NCBI GenBank assembly: GCA_963735885.1
Contig: CAVTMP010000005.1
Location: 62,001 to 126,000 of the forward strand
DNA from: JBBSBL01 sp963735885
Lineage (GTDB): Bacteria; Actinomycetota; Thermoleophilia; Solirubrobacterales; Solirubrobacteraceae
Length of the DNA stretch: 64,000 nucleotides
Direction of reading: 5' to 3'
The position numbers and the translations under genes are program-made. Shown here in pieces: positions 27,931 through 36,808 of this stretch (position 1 is the stretch's first letter; every line of letters starts with the position of its first letter). Below the pieces are notes generated by a model that did no database searches, had not been told where the DNA came from, and worked only from the letters and a program-made list of their open reading frames with translations.

Positions 27931-29688
27931 ATGTTCGACCTCTTCTCGCTCCCGTACGTCCAGCGCGGCCTCGTCGAGGTGCTGCTCCTCGCCGTCGCCT
28001 CCGGGGCGCTCGGCACGTGGGTCGTGCTCCGCGGCCTCGCGTTCCACACCCACGCGATCGGCACCGCCGCGTTTCCGGGCCTCGTGCTGGCCGACGGACT
28101 CGGCTTCGCCGCCGCCCTCGGCGCGCTCGGCGCGGCCGTGGTCATGACCGGCGTCGTGGCCCTCCTCGCCCGCCGGCCCCACACCTCGGCGGACAGCCGC
28201 ACCGCCATCGTCCTCGTCGCGATGCTCGCCGCCGGAATCGTGCTGGCCAGCGACGTCTTCCACTCCGGCGGCAACGTGGACAGCCTGCTCTTCGGCTCCA
28301 TCCTGCTCACCTCGACCCGGGATCTCGTCCTCGCGGCGGCGACGGCCGGGCTCGCGCTCGCGGCCTCCGCCCTGCTCGGCCGGCGGTGGATGGCGACCGG
28401 GTTCGACCCGGAGGCCGCCCGGGCCCTCGGCGCCCGCTCGGCGGCACCGGAGGCGATCCTGCTCCTCCTCGTCGCGCTGGCCACCATCGCCGCGCTGACC
28501 ACGGTCGGCGCGCTCCTGGTCACCGCGCTGCTCGTCGTGCCGGCGGCCACGACACGGCTCCTCACCGACCGGATCGGCCTCTGGCAGATCGCGACGGTCG
28601 CGCTGGCCGCCGTCGAAGGGGTCGCCGGCGCCTGGCTGGCCGTTCAGACGAACGCGCCGCCCGGGGCGACGATCGCGGTGCTGAGCGGCGGCGGCTTCGC
28701 GCTCGCGCTCGCGATTCGCGCCCTGCGTCGCCCGCGACCGCCCGTCGCGGCCGCCGCGGCGGCGGTGGCGTGCCTGGCGCTCGTCGCCGGCGGCTGCGGC
28801 TCGGGCGGTGGCGGCTCGGGCGGAAAGCTCGACGTGGTCGCCACCACCACCCCGCTCGCCGACTTCGCGCGCAACGTCGGCGGCGACCGCGTCACCGTGA
28901 CCCAGATCCTGCAGCCGAACACCGACCCGCACGACTACGAGCCGCGTCCGGACGACGTCGCCGCGGTCGCGAAGGCCGACATCGTGCTGACCAGCGGGGA
29001 CGACCTCGATGCGTGGATCGGGAAGGTCGTCGAGCAGTCCGGCGGCTCCCCGCAGGTCGTCGATCTCGGCGCCGACGTCCCGGTGCGCCTGCCCGGCGGG
29101 GCGACGGGCCCGCACGGCTCCCGCTACGACCCGCACTGGTGGCACGACCCCGTCAACGCCCAGGCCGCCGTGGCCAGGATCCGCGAGACCCTCGACGCCG
29201 CCCGGCCGCGGGACGAAAAGGTCTTCCAGACCAACGCCACGAGCTACCTCACGAAGCTCGGCACCCTGGACAAGGGCATCCAGTCCTGCCTGGCCGCCAT
29301 CCCGGCGAGCCGGCGCAAGCTCGTGACGAATCACGATGCGTTCGCCTACTTCGCCAAGCGCTACGGGGTGACGGTGGTCGGCGCGGTCATCCCCTCGCAG
29401 TCCACGCAGGCCCAACCCGCCGCGGCCGACGTGCGCCGGCTCGTCGATCAGATCCGCGCCCGGCGGGTGCGCGCGATCTTTCCGGAGAGCTCGCTGAACG
29501 CCCGCCTGGCCGAGGCGATCGGCCGCGAGACGGGTGTCACGTCGAGCCTCGTCCTCTACGGGGACACGCTCGGGCCGAAGGGCTCGCCCGGGGCGACCTA
29601 CCTCGGGATGGAGCAGGCCAACGCCGACGCGATGGCGCGCGGGTTCACGGGCGGACGCGAGCGGTGCGAGGTCCCGGGGATATCGTGA
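27931..29688 (+). CDS. Zinc ABC transporter permease fused to its substrate-binding protein
   Basis: 585 residues in one uninterrupted frame. Residues 1-265 are a ZnuB-type ABC-3 permease (LRGLAFHTHAIGTAAFPGLV, FGSILLTSTRDLVLA, about eight helices). It runs directly into what looks like a complete lipoprotein signal (PPVAAAAAAVACLALVAGGC, Cys289) and a ZnuA-type cluster A-I binding protein (TTTPLADFARNVGG, DPHDYEPRPDD, DPHWWHDPVNAQ, TNHDAFAYFAKRYG) with the expected zinc histidines. GGAGG at 27917 sets the ATG. The internal lipobox helix would place the binding domain outside, tethered to the permease. Overlaps znuC by 4 bases. Confidence 0.85.
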   Translation: MFDLFSLPYVQRGLVEVLLLAVASGALGTWVVLRGLAFHTHAIGTAAFPGLVLADGLGFAAALGALGAAVVMTGVVALLARRPHTSADSRTAIVLVAMLAAGIVLASDVFHSGGNVDSLLFGSILLTSTRDLVLAAATAGLALAASALLGRRWMATGFDPEAARALGARSAAPEAILLLLVALATIAALTTVGALLVTALLVVPAATTRLLTDRIGLWQIATVALAAVEGVAGAWLAVQTNAPPGATIAVLSGGGFALALAIRALRRPRPPVAAAAAAVACLALVAGGCGSGGGGSGGKLDVVATTTPLADFARNVGGDRVTVTQILQPNTDPHDYEPRPDDVAAVAKADIVLTSGDDLDAWIGKVVEQSGGSPQVVDLGADVPVRLPGGATGPHGSRYDPHWWHDPVNAQAAVARIRETLDAARPRDEKVFQTNATSYLTKLGTLDKGIQSCLAAIPASRRKLVTNHDAFAYFAKRYGVTVVGAVIPSQSTQAQPAAADVRRLVDQIRARRVRAIFPESSLNARLAEAIGRETGVTSSLVLYGDTLGPKGSPGATYLGMEQANADAMARGFTGGRERCEVPGIS

Positions 29689-30494
29689 CCGCCGTGGCCC
29701 CGCCTTCCTCTGCGGCGCCCGCCGATCCGGCGGCGGGCCCCGAGGTCCTCGCCACCGCCGAGCGGGTGTCGGCGGGCTACGGCGGCCCGCCGGCCGTCCA
29801 GGACGTCACCTTCACCGCGCGGGCCGGGCAGCGCATCGCCCTGCTCGGCCCCAACGGCGGCGGCAAGACCACCCTCTTCCGGGTGCTCCTCGGCGAGCTG
29901 GGCCCGTCGGCCGGGACGCTCACCGCCCCGCCGCGCTGCGGCTACGTGCCGCAGACCGAACGGTCGCGGCTCGACTACCCGGTCGACGCGCTCGACGTCG
30001 CGCTCATGGGGGCGCTCACCCGGCTGCCGTGGTGGCGGCGACCGGGGCGCGCCGAGCGCCGAGCGGCCCGCGAGGCGCTCGAGGTCGTCGGCCTGGGCGA
30101 CCGCGCCGAGGCCACCTACGGCGAGCTGTCCGGTGGGCAGCGGCAGCGCGTGCTGGTCGCACGGGCCCTGGTCCAGGACGCACGCCTGCTGCTGCTCGAC
30201 GAGCCGTTCCGCGGCCTCGACGAGCCGAGCGCGGGGCGACTCGCGGGGCTGCTCGACACCCTCGCCGCCGACGGGCGCGCGCTGATGATCGCCACACACG
30301 ACGTCGCGCAGGCCCGCCGCTGGGACCTCGTCCTCTGCCTGAACCACCGCCAGGTCGCGTTCGGCCCGCCGAGGGACACGCTCACCCGCGAGGTGCTCGA
30401 GGCGACCTACGGCGAGACGCTGATCGAGCTGCCCGGCGGTGGCCGGGCACCGCAGCCCGCCCACCACCACGACGACGACCCGCGCGGGCGCTGA
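29685..30494 (+). CDS. znuC: Zinc ABC transporter ATP-binding protein
   Basis: 269 residues. Walker A LGPNGGGKTTLF, Q-loop VPQTERS, signature LSGGQRQRV, Walker B LLLLDEPF, switch His ATHDVAQ. A His/Asp-rich C-terminal tail (PAHHHDDDPRGR) may bind metal. GTG start overlaps the upstream stop codon; the next permease begins immediately after its own stop. Energises uptake of zinc (or manganese) with the flanking permeases. Confidence 0.9.
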   Translation: MTAVAPPSSAAPADPAAGPEVLATAERVSAGYGGPPAVQDVTFTARAGQRIALLGPNGGGKTTLFRVLLGELGPSAGTLTAPPRCGYVPQTERSRLDYPVDALDVALMGALTRLPWWRRPGRAERRAAREALEVVGLGDRAEATYGELSGGQRQRVLVARALVQDARLLLLDEPFRGLDEPSAGRLAGLLDTLAADGRALMIATHDVAQARRWDLVLCLNHRQVAFGPPRDTLTREVLEATYGETLIELPGGGRAPQPAHHHDDDPRGR

Positions 30495-31361
30495 GTGCTC
30501 GCCACGATCTGGCACGCGATCGCCGAGCCGTGGTCGAGCGGGATCTTGGTCCGCGCGCTGGCCGAGGTGGTGCTGATCGGCGTCGCCGGCGGCGCCCTCG
30601 GCTGCTGGATCGTCTTCTACGAGGTGTCCTACGGGGCGGAGTCGCTCGCGCACGCCCTGTTCCCCGGGCTCGTGGCGGCGACGCTGCTCGGGCTGCCACT
30701 GCTGCTCGGCGGCATCGCCGGCATCGCCGTGGCCGCGACCGGGGTGGCGCTGGCGAGCCGCGTGCCGAAGCTGGAGCGCGACACCGCGGTGGCGGTCGTG
30801 GTCACCACGCTGCTCGGGCTCGGTGCCCTGCTCGCGCTCTCGGCTCGGGTGCCGCCCGGGCTGCAGCAGCTCCTCTTCGGCGACATCCTCGGCGTCTCCC
30901 CGGGTGACGTGCGGCTCGCCGCCGGGCTCGTCGCGGCGGTGCTCGCGGTGCTCGCGGTGCTCCATCTCCGCCTGCTCGCCGTCGGCTTCGACCGCGCCTC
31001 CGCCCGCGCCCTGGGCGCCATGCCGGGCGTGATGACCGTCGTCCTGCTGCTTCTCGTGGCGCTCACGATCGTGGTCGCCGTCCAGGGCCTGGGCAACCTG
31101 CTCGTGGTCGCCGTGCTCGTCGGCCCGGCCGCCGCGGCGCGCCTGCTGGCGCGGCGCATGGCGCCGATGATGGCACTCGCCGCCGCGCTCGCCGCCGGGG
31201 CCGGCGTCGCGGGGCTCTACGTCTCCTACTACGCCGGGGTCGCCGCCGGCGCGTCGATCGCCCTGGCGATGGTTCTCGTGTACGCGCTGTCGGTGGCCGT
31301 GCCGCGCCGGCCCGCCGCCGCCTCGGCCGCGGCGGAAGCCCGACGAGGATCGAGCGCATGA
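30495..31361 (+). CDS. Second zinc ABC transporter permease (ABC-3 family)
   Basis: 288 residues, eight to nine helices, with ABC-3 motifs EVSYGAESLAHALFPGLV and FGDILGVSPGDVRLA. GTG directly follows the znuC stop. Together with the fused permease this operon supplies two different membrane subunits, so the transporter may be a heterodimer with only one binding domain attached. Stop overlaps the regulator ATG. Confidence 0.88.
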   Translation: MLATIWHAIAEPWSSGILVRALAEVVLIGVAGGALGCWIVFYEVSYGAESLAHALFPGLVAATLLGLPLLLGGIAGIAVAATGVALASRVPKLERDTAVAVVVTTLLGLGALLALSARVPPGLQQLLFGDILGVSPGDVRLAAGLVAAVLAVLAVLHLRLLAVGFDRASARALGAMPGVMTVVLLLLVALTIVVAVQGLGNLLVVAVLVGPAAAARLLARRMAPMMALAAALAAGAGVAGLYVSYYAGVAAGASIALAMVLVYALSVAVPRRPAAASAAAEARRGSSA

Positions 31362-31846
31362 GGGCGCGCGGCGCCGACCGCGCCTGGGTCGAGCACGCCA
31401 CCGCGACCCTCGGCCGCGCCGGCTTCCGCCGCGGGGGCGCCCGCAGCGCCGTGGTCGAGCTGCTCGGACGCCAGGCCTGCGCGCTGACCGCCCGGGACAT
31501 CGACGACGCGCTGCGGGCCGAGGGCCGCTCGGTGGGCCGGGCGAGCGTGTACCGCGCCCTGGAGCAGCTCGACGAGCTCGGGCTCGTCTCGCGCCTGGAG
31601 GTCGGCCAGGGCATGGCCCGCTACGAGCCGGTGCATCCGAGCGGGGACCACCATCACCATCTCGTGTGCGACCGCTGCGGGGCGATCACGCCGTTCGAGG
31701 ATCCCCGGCTGGAGCGCGCGATCGGGCAGCTCGCCGGCCGGGTCGCGTTCGACGTGCACGACCACGAGGTCGTCCTGCGCGGCGTGTGCGGCGCCTGCCG
31801 CGATCGCGCCGCGCGCGCCACGGGCGGCGCGCGACGGGACGGCTGA
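31358..31846 (+). CDS. zur: Fur-family zinc uptake regulator (Zur-like)
   Basis: 162 residues. Winged helix (LTARDIDDALRAEGRSVGRASVYRALEQL), then HHHHLVCDRCG regulatory-metal region with CxxC and a second CxxC (CGACRD) for structural zinc. Last gene of the zinc operon, overlapping the permease by 4 bases, so Zur rather than Fur is favoured by context. It would repress the operon at the AT-rich site near 27866. Confidence 0.87.
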   Translation: MRARGADRAWVEHATATLGRAGFRRGGARSAVVELLGRQACALTARDIDDALRAEGRSVGRASVYRALEQLDELGLVSRLEVGQGMARYEPVHPSGDHHHHLVCDRCGAITPFEDPRLERAIGQLAGRVAFDVHDHEVVLRGVCGACRDRAARATGGARRDG

Positions 31847-31899
31847 GTCCGCGGCCGCGACGACGCGCGGGTGTCTCGACCGCGTCCTCGGCCCGCGCC

Positions 31900-32757
31900 C
31901 TACGAGCCCGCCAGGCCGACGACGCCGGCTGGCGACACGGCGCGCCCGACGTGGAGCCGCGGCATCGTCAGCGGCGCGCCCGAGGAGAGCGACGTCCCGT
32001 AGGCGGTCGTGTACGCCATCGTGAAGCCGGCCCGCCGCACGGCGGCCTCGACGGCCGCGTCCCGGCGGCCGTAGGGGTAGGCGAACGTGTAGACGGGGTG
32101 GCCGAGCACGCGTTCGAGCGCGCGGCGCGACCCGGCCGTCTGCTCCGCCACCTGCGCCGCCGGCAGCAGCGTGAGGTCGACGTGGGAGCGCGTGTGGTCC
32201 CCGACGTCCATGCCGGCGCGGTCGAGGGCCCGCACCTGGCCGGCCGTGAGGAAGCCGGCCTCGTGAAAGCGGCCGCTGATGACGAAGAACGTCGCCACCA
32301 TCCGCTCCCGGCGCAGGACCGGCAGGATGCGGGTCACGTCGTCGGCGTAGCCGTCGTCGACGGTCAGCAGGACCGGCCTGGGGGGCAGCCGGCCGCCCCG
32401 CCACAGTGCGTCGAACACCTGCTCCTGGCTGACCGTCCGGAACCCGCCGGCGCGCAGGGCTCGCATCGAGGCCGAGAACGTGGCCGGCTCGACGGTGAGG
32501 TCCGTCTCGATCGCGTTGGCCCCCGGTCGCAGGGGCGCCACGCGGTGGTAGGTGAGCACCGGAACCCGGACCGTCCGGGCCGGCGCGTCCGCCGGCGGGA
32601 CGAGGCGCGCGACGCGGCGTGGAGCCGGCGTGCGGCCCGTCGTGCCGGTCCTCGCGCCCGTGGATCCTCCGCCGGCCGGATCGTCCGCTCCGCCGCCGCA
32701 CCCCGCCACGAGGGCGAGGGCGACGAGCAGCGGGACCCCGGGGCGGCACGTGAGCAT
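31900..32757 (-). CDS. Polysaccharide deacetylase (NodB-like) lipoprotein
   Basis: 285 residues. Lipobox ALVAGC near the N-terminus, then an NodB homology domain: motif 1 LLTVDDGYADD, motif 2 HTRSHVD, motif 3-like FAYPYGRRD. Acts outside the membrane on N- or O-acetylated sugars; resembles IcaB/PgaB-type deacetylases with the leading PVLTYHRV segment. Leaderless promoter TACGGT. No exopolysaccharide synthase is adjacent. Confidence 0.85.
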   Translation of the reverse strand: MLTCRPGVPLLVALALVAGCGGGADDPAGGGSTGARTGTTGRTPAPRRVARLVPPADAPARTVRVPVLTYHRVAPLRPGANAIETDLTVEPATFSASMRALRAGGFRTVSQEQVFDALWRGGRLPPRPVLLTVDDGYADDVTRILPVLRRERMVATFFVISGRFHEAGFLTAGQVRALDRAGMDVGDHTRSHVDLTLLPAAQVAEQTAGSRRALERVLGHPVYTFAYPYGRRDAAVEAAVRRAGFTMAYTTAYGTSLSSGAPLTMPRLHVGRAVSPAGVVGLAGS

Positions 32758-32766
32758 GGCCGGCGA

Positions 32767-32772
32767 ACCGTA
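32767..32772 (-). promoter_or_regulatory. -10 box (TACGGT), leaderless start
   Basis: TACGGT on the minus strand, 9 bases before the ATG at 32757. Confidence 0.45.
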
Positions 32773-32794
32773 GCGGCGGGCTCGGGCCCCGGAG

Positions 32795-34342
32795 TCAGCG
32801 GGCGACGGAGAAGCGCGCCGACGCCGAGGCCCGGGCCCCGTAGGCGTCGGTCACCGTGACCACGGCGCGGTAGCGCCCCGCGACCAGCCCGCGCGCAGCC
32901 ACGCGCCGCGAGAGCAGCACGGTGTTGAAGCCGTCGCGCACGCTGCGGCGCAGCGTGGCGACGGTCGGGCCGCCGACGCGCCGGATCCGGACCGCGGCCG
33001 AGCCGCCCACCGTCGTGCGGAAGCGCAGCGCCACGGTTCGGCGTCCCCGCAGCGTGCCGGGCCGCACCGCAGCCGAGCCGACCTTCGCGCGCACGCGCCT
33101 GACCGCCCGGCTGTCGCTGGCGGCCAGGCCGGTGCCGTAGCGGTTGATCGCCAGGGCGTAGCAGAAGACCTTGCGCCGCAGCAGGCCCTTGGTCAGCGTG
33201 AACGTGCGGCCCGTGGCGCCCGGGATCGGGTTGGAGTCGTTGCCGAGGTCGATCGACCACTGGTAGCGGACCCGGGTCGGTCGACCGCTCCACGTTCCCT
33301 TCGCGCACGTGAGGGTCTGCCCCACGCCGGCGCCCCCCTTGACCGTGGGCGGGTTGCCGTTCGACGGCCAGCGCGAGGGGTCGCAGCGCTCGGTGTCGGG
33401 GCAGTGCTGCGGATCGGCGCGGCCGCCGGTTCCGGTGATCCGCGGCACGCCGTTGGGATCGCTCGGCCACTGGATGTGGATGGCGGTCGAGGCGGCGTTG
33501 TTCGCGTAGTCGGACTCCACCAGCGGGTGCCGCGACGCGCTGGCGCGCGTGGCGTTCACCCGGTGGGTGATCACGTAGTCGCCACTCGGGACGCTCGCCG
33601 GGTCGATCGCGATGAACTGACCCTCGACGTAGGCGTCGTAGTTGTCGCCCCACCCGGGGTTGATGCCCTCGCGAATGGAGGTGTAGCGCTCCTTGTTCGC
33701 GAGGTCCATGAGCCCGCAGTCGCCGTCGAGCATCCGGTGCGCGGGGTCGGTGACGAGCGGCTCGCCCGGGAGCCGAAGCTTGTAGTCGCTGTTGTAGCGG
33801 TCGCCGAGGCAGAAGCCGCTCTTCTGATCCGGCGCGACGCTCGCGTAGTCGCGCATGCGATGCAGCTCGTAGAGCTCGAAGTCCCGCAGGTGCCAGTGGG
33901 AGTGCGGCTGGTCGAAGTAGATCGTCCCCGCGTTCGGGCGGTAGCCGGTGACGATGCGGCCGTTGGACAGCCGGATCGCCTGGCTCGCCGCCATGTCGAC
34001 GGCGGAGTCGGGGTTCGACTTCGTGCCGTCGACGATCAGCGGTCCACGACCGACGTTGTCCACGGCGGAGGAGAAGTTGAGCTGCCAGCGCGCCTTGCGA
34101 TCGGAGAGGGCGTCGCCCGGACACCGGCCGGGGACGTCCGCGGCGGTGTCCGGCGGGTTCTGGCACACGGAGATGTCCGCCGGCGGCAGCTCCTTGAGGT
34201 CGGGCAGCAGCGGCACCGGCGCACCGCCGACCGAGGCGTCCGGGCGGATCGCCAGCACCGCGAAGACGACGATCGCCGCGGCCGCCACGCAGACGACTGC
34301 GGCGAGGCCCATCCGTGGGGGAACGCGACGCATCCGCGGCAT
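32795..34342 (-). CDS. Bacterial lysyl oxidase-like protein with Ig-like C-terminus
   Basis: 515 residues, one N-terminal membrane/signal helix. The central domain is a lysyl oxidase (copper amine oxidase) fold: copper ligands His147, His149, His151 in HSHWHLRDFELYEL, KSGFC with Lys174, GINPGWGDNYDAY with Tyr238, and ESDYANN. Lys174 and Tyr238 align by eye with the human residues that crosslink to the lysine tyrosylquinone cofactor, so activity is plausible. The C-terminal 170 residues are Ig-like and arginine-rich. Predicted to oxidise primary amines at the cell surface; natural substrate unknown. Confidence 0.82.
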   Translation of the reverse strand: MPRMRRVPPRMGLAAVVCVAAAAIVVFAVLAIRPDASVGGAPVPLLPDLKELPPADISVCQNPPDTAADVPGRCPGDALSDRKARWQLNFSSAVDNVGRGPLIVDGTKSNPDSAVDMAASQAIRLSNGRIVTGYRPNAGTIYFDQPHSHWHLRDFELYELHRMRDYASVAPDQKSGFCLGDRYNSDYKLRLPGEPLVTDPAHRMLDGDCGLMDLANKERYTSIREGINPGWGDNYDAYVEGQFIAIDPASVPSGDYVITHRVNATRASASRHPLVESDYANNAASTAIHIQWPSDPNGVPRITGTGGRADPQHCPDTERCDPSRWPSNGNPPTVKGGAGVGQTLTCAKGTWSGRPTRVRYQWSIDLGNDSNPIPGATGRTFTLTKGLLRRKVFCYALAINRYGTGLAASDSRAVRRVRAKVGSAAVRPGTLRGRRTVALRFRTTVGGSAAVRIRRVGGPTVATLRRSVRDGFNTVLLSRRVAARGLVAGRYRAVVTVTDAYGARASASARFSVAR

Positions 34343-34446
34343 CGTAGAGAAGAACCCCGGCCCGGCCGTTCGGTTGCGGGCGATCGGGCCCGGCCGCCGG
34401 GCTCATCCCGAACCCACACCCGGCGGCTCCGCCCGTCGCCGTCAGG

Positions 34447-34452
34447 CACAAT
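34447..34452 (+). promoter_or_regulatory. -10 box (CACAAT), leaderless start
   Basis: CACAAT, 8 bases, GTG at 34461. Confidence 0.35.
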
Positions 34453-34460
34453 GCCCCGCG

Positions 34461-34610
34461 GTGCGGACCGACCTCGCGATCATGCTCGGCGCCTTCGCCG
34501 TCGGGACCGGCCTCGCCGCGCTCTTCGGCGCGACGAACCTCGGCACCGCGCTGACCTTCGGCCAGATCGCCTTCGCCGGCGCCCTGACCTGGATCATGCT
34601 GACCCGCTGA
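34461..34610 (+). CDS. Small two-helix membrane protein, unknown
   Basis: 49 residues from a GTG. Two hydrophobic stretches (LAIMLGAFAVGTGLAALFGA and ALTFGQIAFAGALTWIML) with a short turn. The codon bias is that of a real gene and a -10 box is correctly spaced. It lies alone between two divergent/convergent larger genes and ends four bases before the next gene's stop. No function can be assigned. Confidence 0.5.
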   Translation: MRTDLAIMLGAFAVGTGLAALFGATNLGTALTFGQIAFAGALTWIMLTR

Positions 34611-34614
34611 GGGC

Positions 34615-36750
34615 CTACCGGGCCCAGGCGAGGGTGTGCGTCCCGCCGCCGGGCACGCCGCGCACCACGACCTCGTCCGCTCCCGCCGCGGCCCGCGCTC
34701 CGCCGCGGGCGCGCCGGCCGTCCCACACGATCGCGCCGTCGAGCGCGACGGCCCGCGCGCGACCGAGCAGCGGGACCACCAGCGTCCCGGCGTGGCCGCT
34801 CGGCCCGCGCACCGTGAGCCGGAACCCGTGGGCCCCGAGCGCCCAACGCGAGACGACGCGTCCGGCCGGCACGAGCATCGACCCCTGCGCCCAGCGCAGC
34901 CCCGCCCGCCGCGGCGCCACCCGCCAGTCCCGGCCGTCGGGGCGGATGCCGAGGACGAACGCCGACAGGGCATAGGTCGATCCGGTGCTCCACCCGTGCG
35001 CCAGCGAGGTCTGGCCCGGCGGCGCCGGAACCGTGGTGTCGCCCAGGGTCCCGTAGGCCTGCGGGCCGCCGCTCGGCGACACCTTCTCCCACAGCACGTC
35101 GCCCGGATCCGTGCGGGCCATGTGGCCGAACAGGCGCCGGACGACGCGCAGGGCGCCGCGGTCGTCACGCCGGGCGAAGCGGGCGAGGACCTCCCACGAG
35201 GCGACGAACGGCGAGATGTAGCGCTGCATCCACGGGTTGCCGGCGCGATCCGTGGTCAGCGACCCGAAGGGCGAGGCGAGGCGCCGGGAGACGAACGCGA
35301 GCGCGCGATCCGCGGCGCCGCCGCCCAACACGCCGGAGGCCACGGCGAACACCGTCGCATCCTGCGCGTAGCCCGGCACGAGCTCGTCGGTGTTCACGCG
35401 GAACGCCCCCACCGCGGGGTCGTAGAGGCGATCGAGCAGCGCTCGGCGCACGGCGGCCGCGCGGGACTCGTCGCGCGCGGCCGCCGCCTCCCCGCCGCCG
35501 AGCGCCCGCTCGAGGGCGGCCATGTCCCGCAGCGCCGCGTAGAAGCCCACGTTGGCGAAGGCATCGGCGCCCTCGGCACGGTCGAAGGGGTGCCAGTTGA
35601 TCTCGCGGGCTCCCCCCAGCGCCCGGTAGAGGCCGCCCTCGGCCCGGGCCGCGACCCAGTCGAGCGCCCGCCGCAGGCCGGGGAGCAGCGCGCGGGCGAA
35701 GGCGTCGTCGCCCGTGTGCTCGCGGTAGCGCGCGACGGAGGAGACGAACAGCGGGACGTACGCGCCGAGGCGCAGCCCGTCCGACCCGAAGGTCGGCTTC
35801 GGCAGCCCCTCCGGGCGGGAGAGATCCGCGACGCGACACCCCACCCGGGGCTCGACGGCCATCGGGACGTAGCCGCCGCGCTCCTGTCGGCAGGCGAGCG
35901 CGAGCAGCGAGTCGCGCGCGATGCGACGCGCTCGCGCGGTCGTCGCGTACGCCGTGAGATTCGCAATCGCGAGGTCGCCGGACCAGTCGAGGCGATCCCG
36001 CTTGGCCCCGTCGACGGAGACGAGGCGCGGCCCGTCCGGGCTCGTGGCCAGCGACCACGTGTACGCGCCGGCCCACCAGACGCGGTTCAGCACCGGGTCG
36101 CTGGAGAGGAAGCGCCCGGCGTAGTCCCCGGCGCGTGGGCGGTACTGGGTGAGTCGCACGCGGACGGCGTCGAGCACCGCTCGGCCGCGACCGGCCGTGG
36201 AGAGCACGACGTAGCGCTGGCCGCCGCGGATCTCCGGGCTGCGCCAGGTCCCGGCGAAGCCGCGCGGCAGCGTGTCGCTGCGGCGCACGGGCTCGCGGAG
36301 CGGCGGCCCGTCGCCGAGCGTCTGCGCGTCGCGCCGCGACTCGGCGTACCCGAGCCGCAGCGGCGCGCCCGTCGACCCCCGCACGACCACCTCGACGTGG
36401 CCGCCGACCTCCCGGCCGAGATCGAGCAGCAGCACCCGCTCCCCGGCCCGCGATCCGGCGAGGGTCGTGACCCGCCCACCCGGGGACCGGAGTCCGTCCG
36501 GCTCGCGGCTGCGCCCGCCCAGCGCCTCGACGCGGCGCGGGTAGACGAGCGGGGTGCGCGGGTCCGGCACCCGGCGCCGCCACTCCGGCCGCTCGGGGAT
36601 CGGCGCGCACGAGAGCCGCACCGCGGGCGCGCCGGCGCAGCGGGACGCCGCCCGCGCGGGCGGCGCGCCCGCCGAGCCCGCGGCCAGCGCGGTGAGCCAG
36701 GCGAGCGCGGCCAGCGAGGCGAGCGAGGCGAGCGTGGGGACGGGCGGCAT
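34615..36750 (-). CDS. Secreted GH78-like (alpha-L-rhamnosidase-type) glycoside hydrolase
   Basis: 711 residues. Signal-like N-terminus (ALAWLTALAAGSAGAPP). Beta-sandwich then (alpha/alpha)6 barrel typical of six-hairpin glycosidases; LDWSGDLAIAN and the near-C-terminal LAHGWSTGSTYALSAFVLGI match the GH78 pattern CHGWSAGPT. Probably trims rhamnose-containing or related glycans outside the cell. Catalytic glutamates could not be placed with certainty, so substrate is open. Start ATG at 36750 is chosen for the signal peptide; divergent from the LLM oxidoreductase. Confidence 0.7.
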   Translation of the reverse strand: MPPVPTLASLASLAALAWLTALAAGSAGAPPARAASRCAGAPAVRLSCAPIPERPEWRRRVPDPRTPLVYPRRVEALGGRSREPDGLRSPGGRVTTLAGSRAGERVLLLDLGREVGGHVEVVVRGSTGAPLRLGYAESRRDAQTLGDGPPLREPVRRSDTLPRGFAGTWRSPEIRGGQRYVVLSTAGRGRAVLDAVRVRLTQYRPRAGDYAGRFLSSDPVLNRVWWAGAYTWSLATSPDGPRLVSVDGAKRDRLDWSGDLAIANLTAYATTARARRIARDSLLALACRQERGGYVPMAVEPRVGCRVADLSRPEGLPKPTFGSDGLRLGAYVPLFVSSVARYREHTGDDAFARALLPGLRRALDWVAARAEGGLYRALGGAREINWHPFDRAEGADAFANVGFYAALRDMAALERALGGGEAAAARDESRAAAVRRALLDRLYDPAVGAFRVNTDELVPGYAQDATVFAVASGVLGGGAADRALAFVSRRLASPFGSLTTDRAGNPWMQRYISPFVASWEVLARFARRDDRGALRVVRRLFGHMARTDPGDVLWEKVSPSGGPQAYGTLGDTTVPAPPGQTSLAHGWSTGSTYALSAFVLGIRPDGRDWRVAPRRAGLRWAQGSMLVPAGRVVSRWALGAHGFRLTVRGPSGHAGTLVVPLLGRARAVALDGAIVWDGRRARGGARAAAGADEVVVRGVPGGGTHTLAWAR

Positions 36751-36792
36751 CGGCGGCCGGATGCTCTCAGAGCCACGCCGCCCCCGGCGGCG

Positions 36793-36798
36793 TATCCT
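36793..36798 (+). promoter_or_regulatory. -10 box (TATCCT), leaderless start
   Basis: TATCCT, 10 bases, ATG at 36809. Confidence 0.45.
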
Positions 36799-36808
36799 CC
36801 GCGCGGCG

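Noticed and set aside
27931..29688. Stop codon between zinc permease and binding protein lost by a sequencing error
   Set aside because: Both parts are in the same frame over 585 codons; an error would have to be a substitution or a multiple of three. Kept as a refutation test instead.
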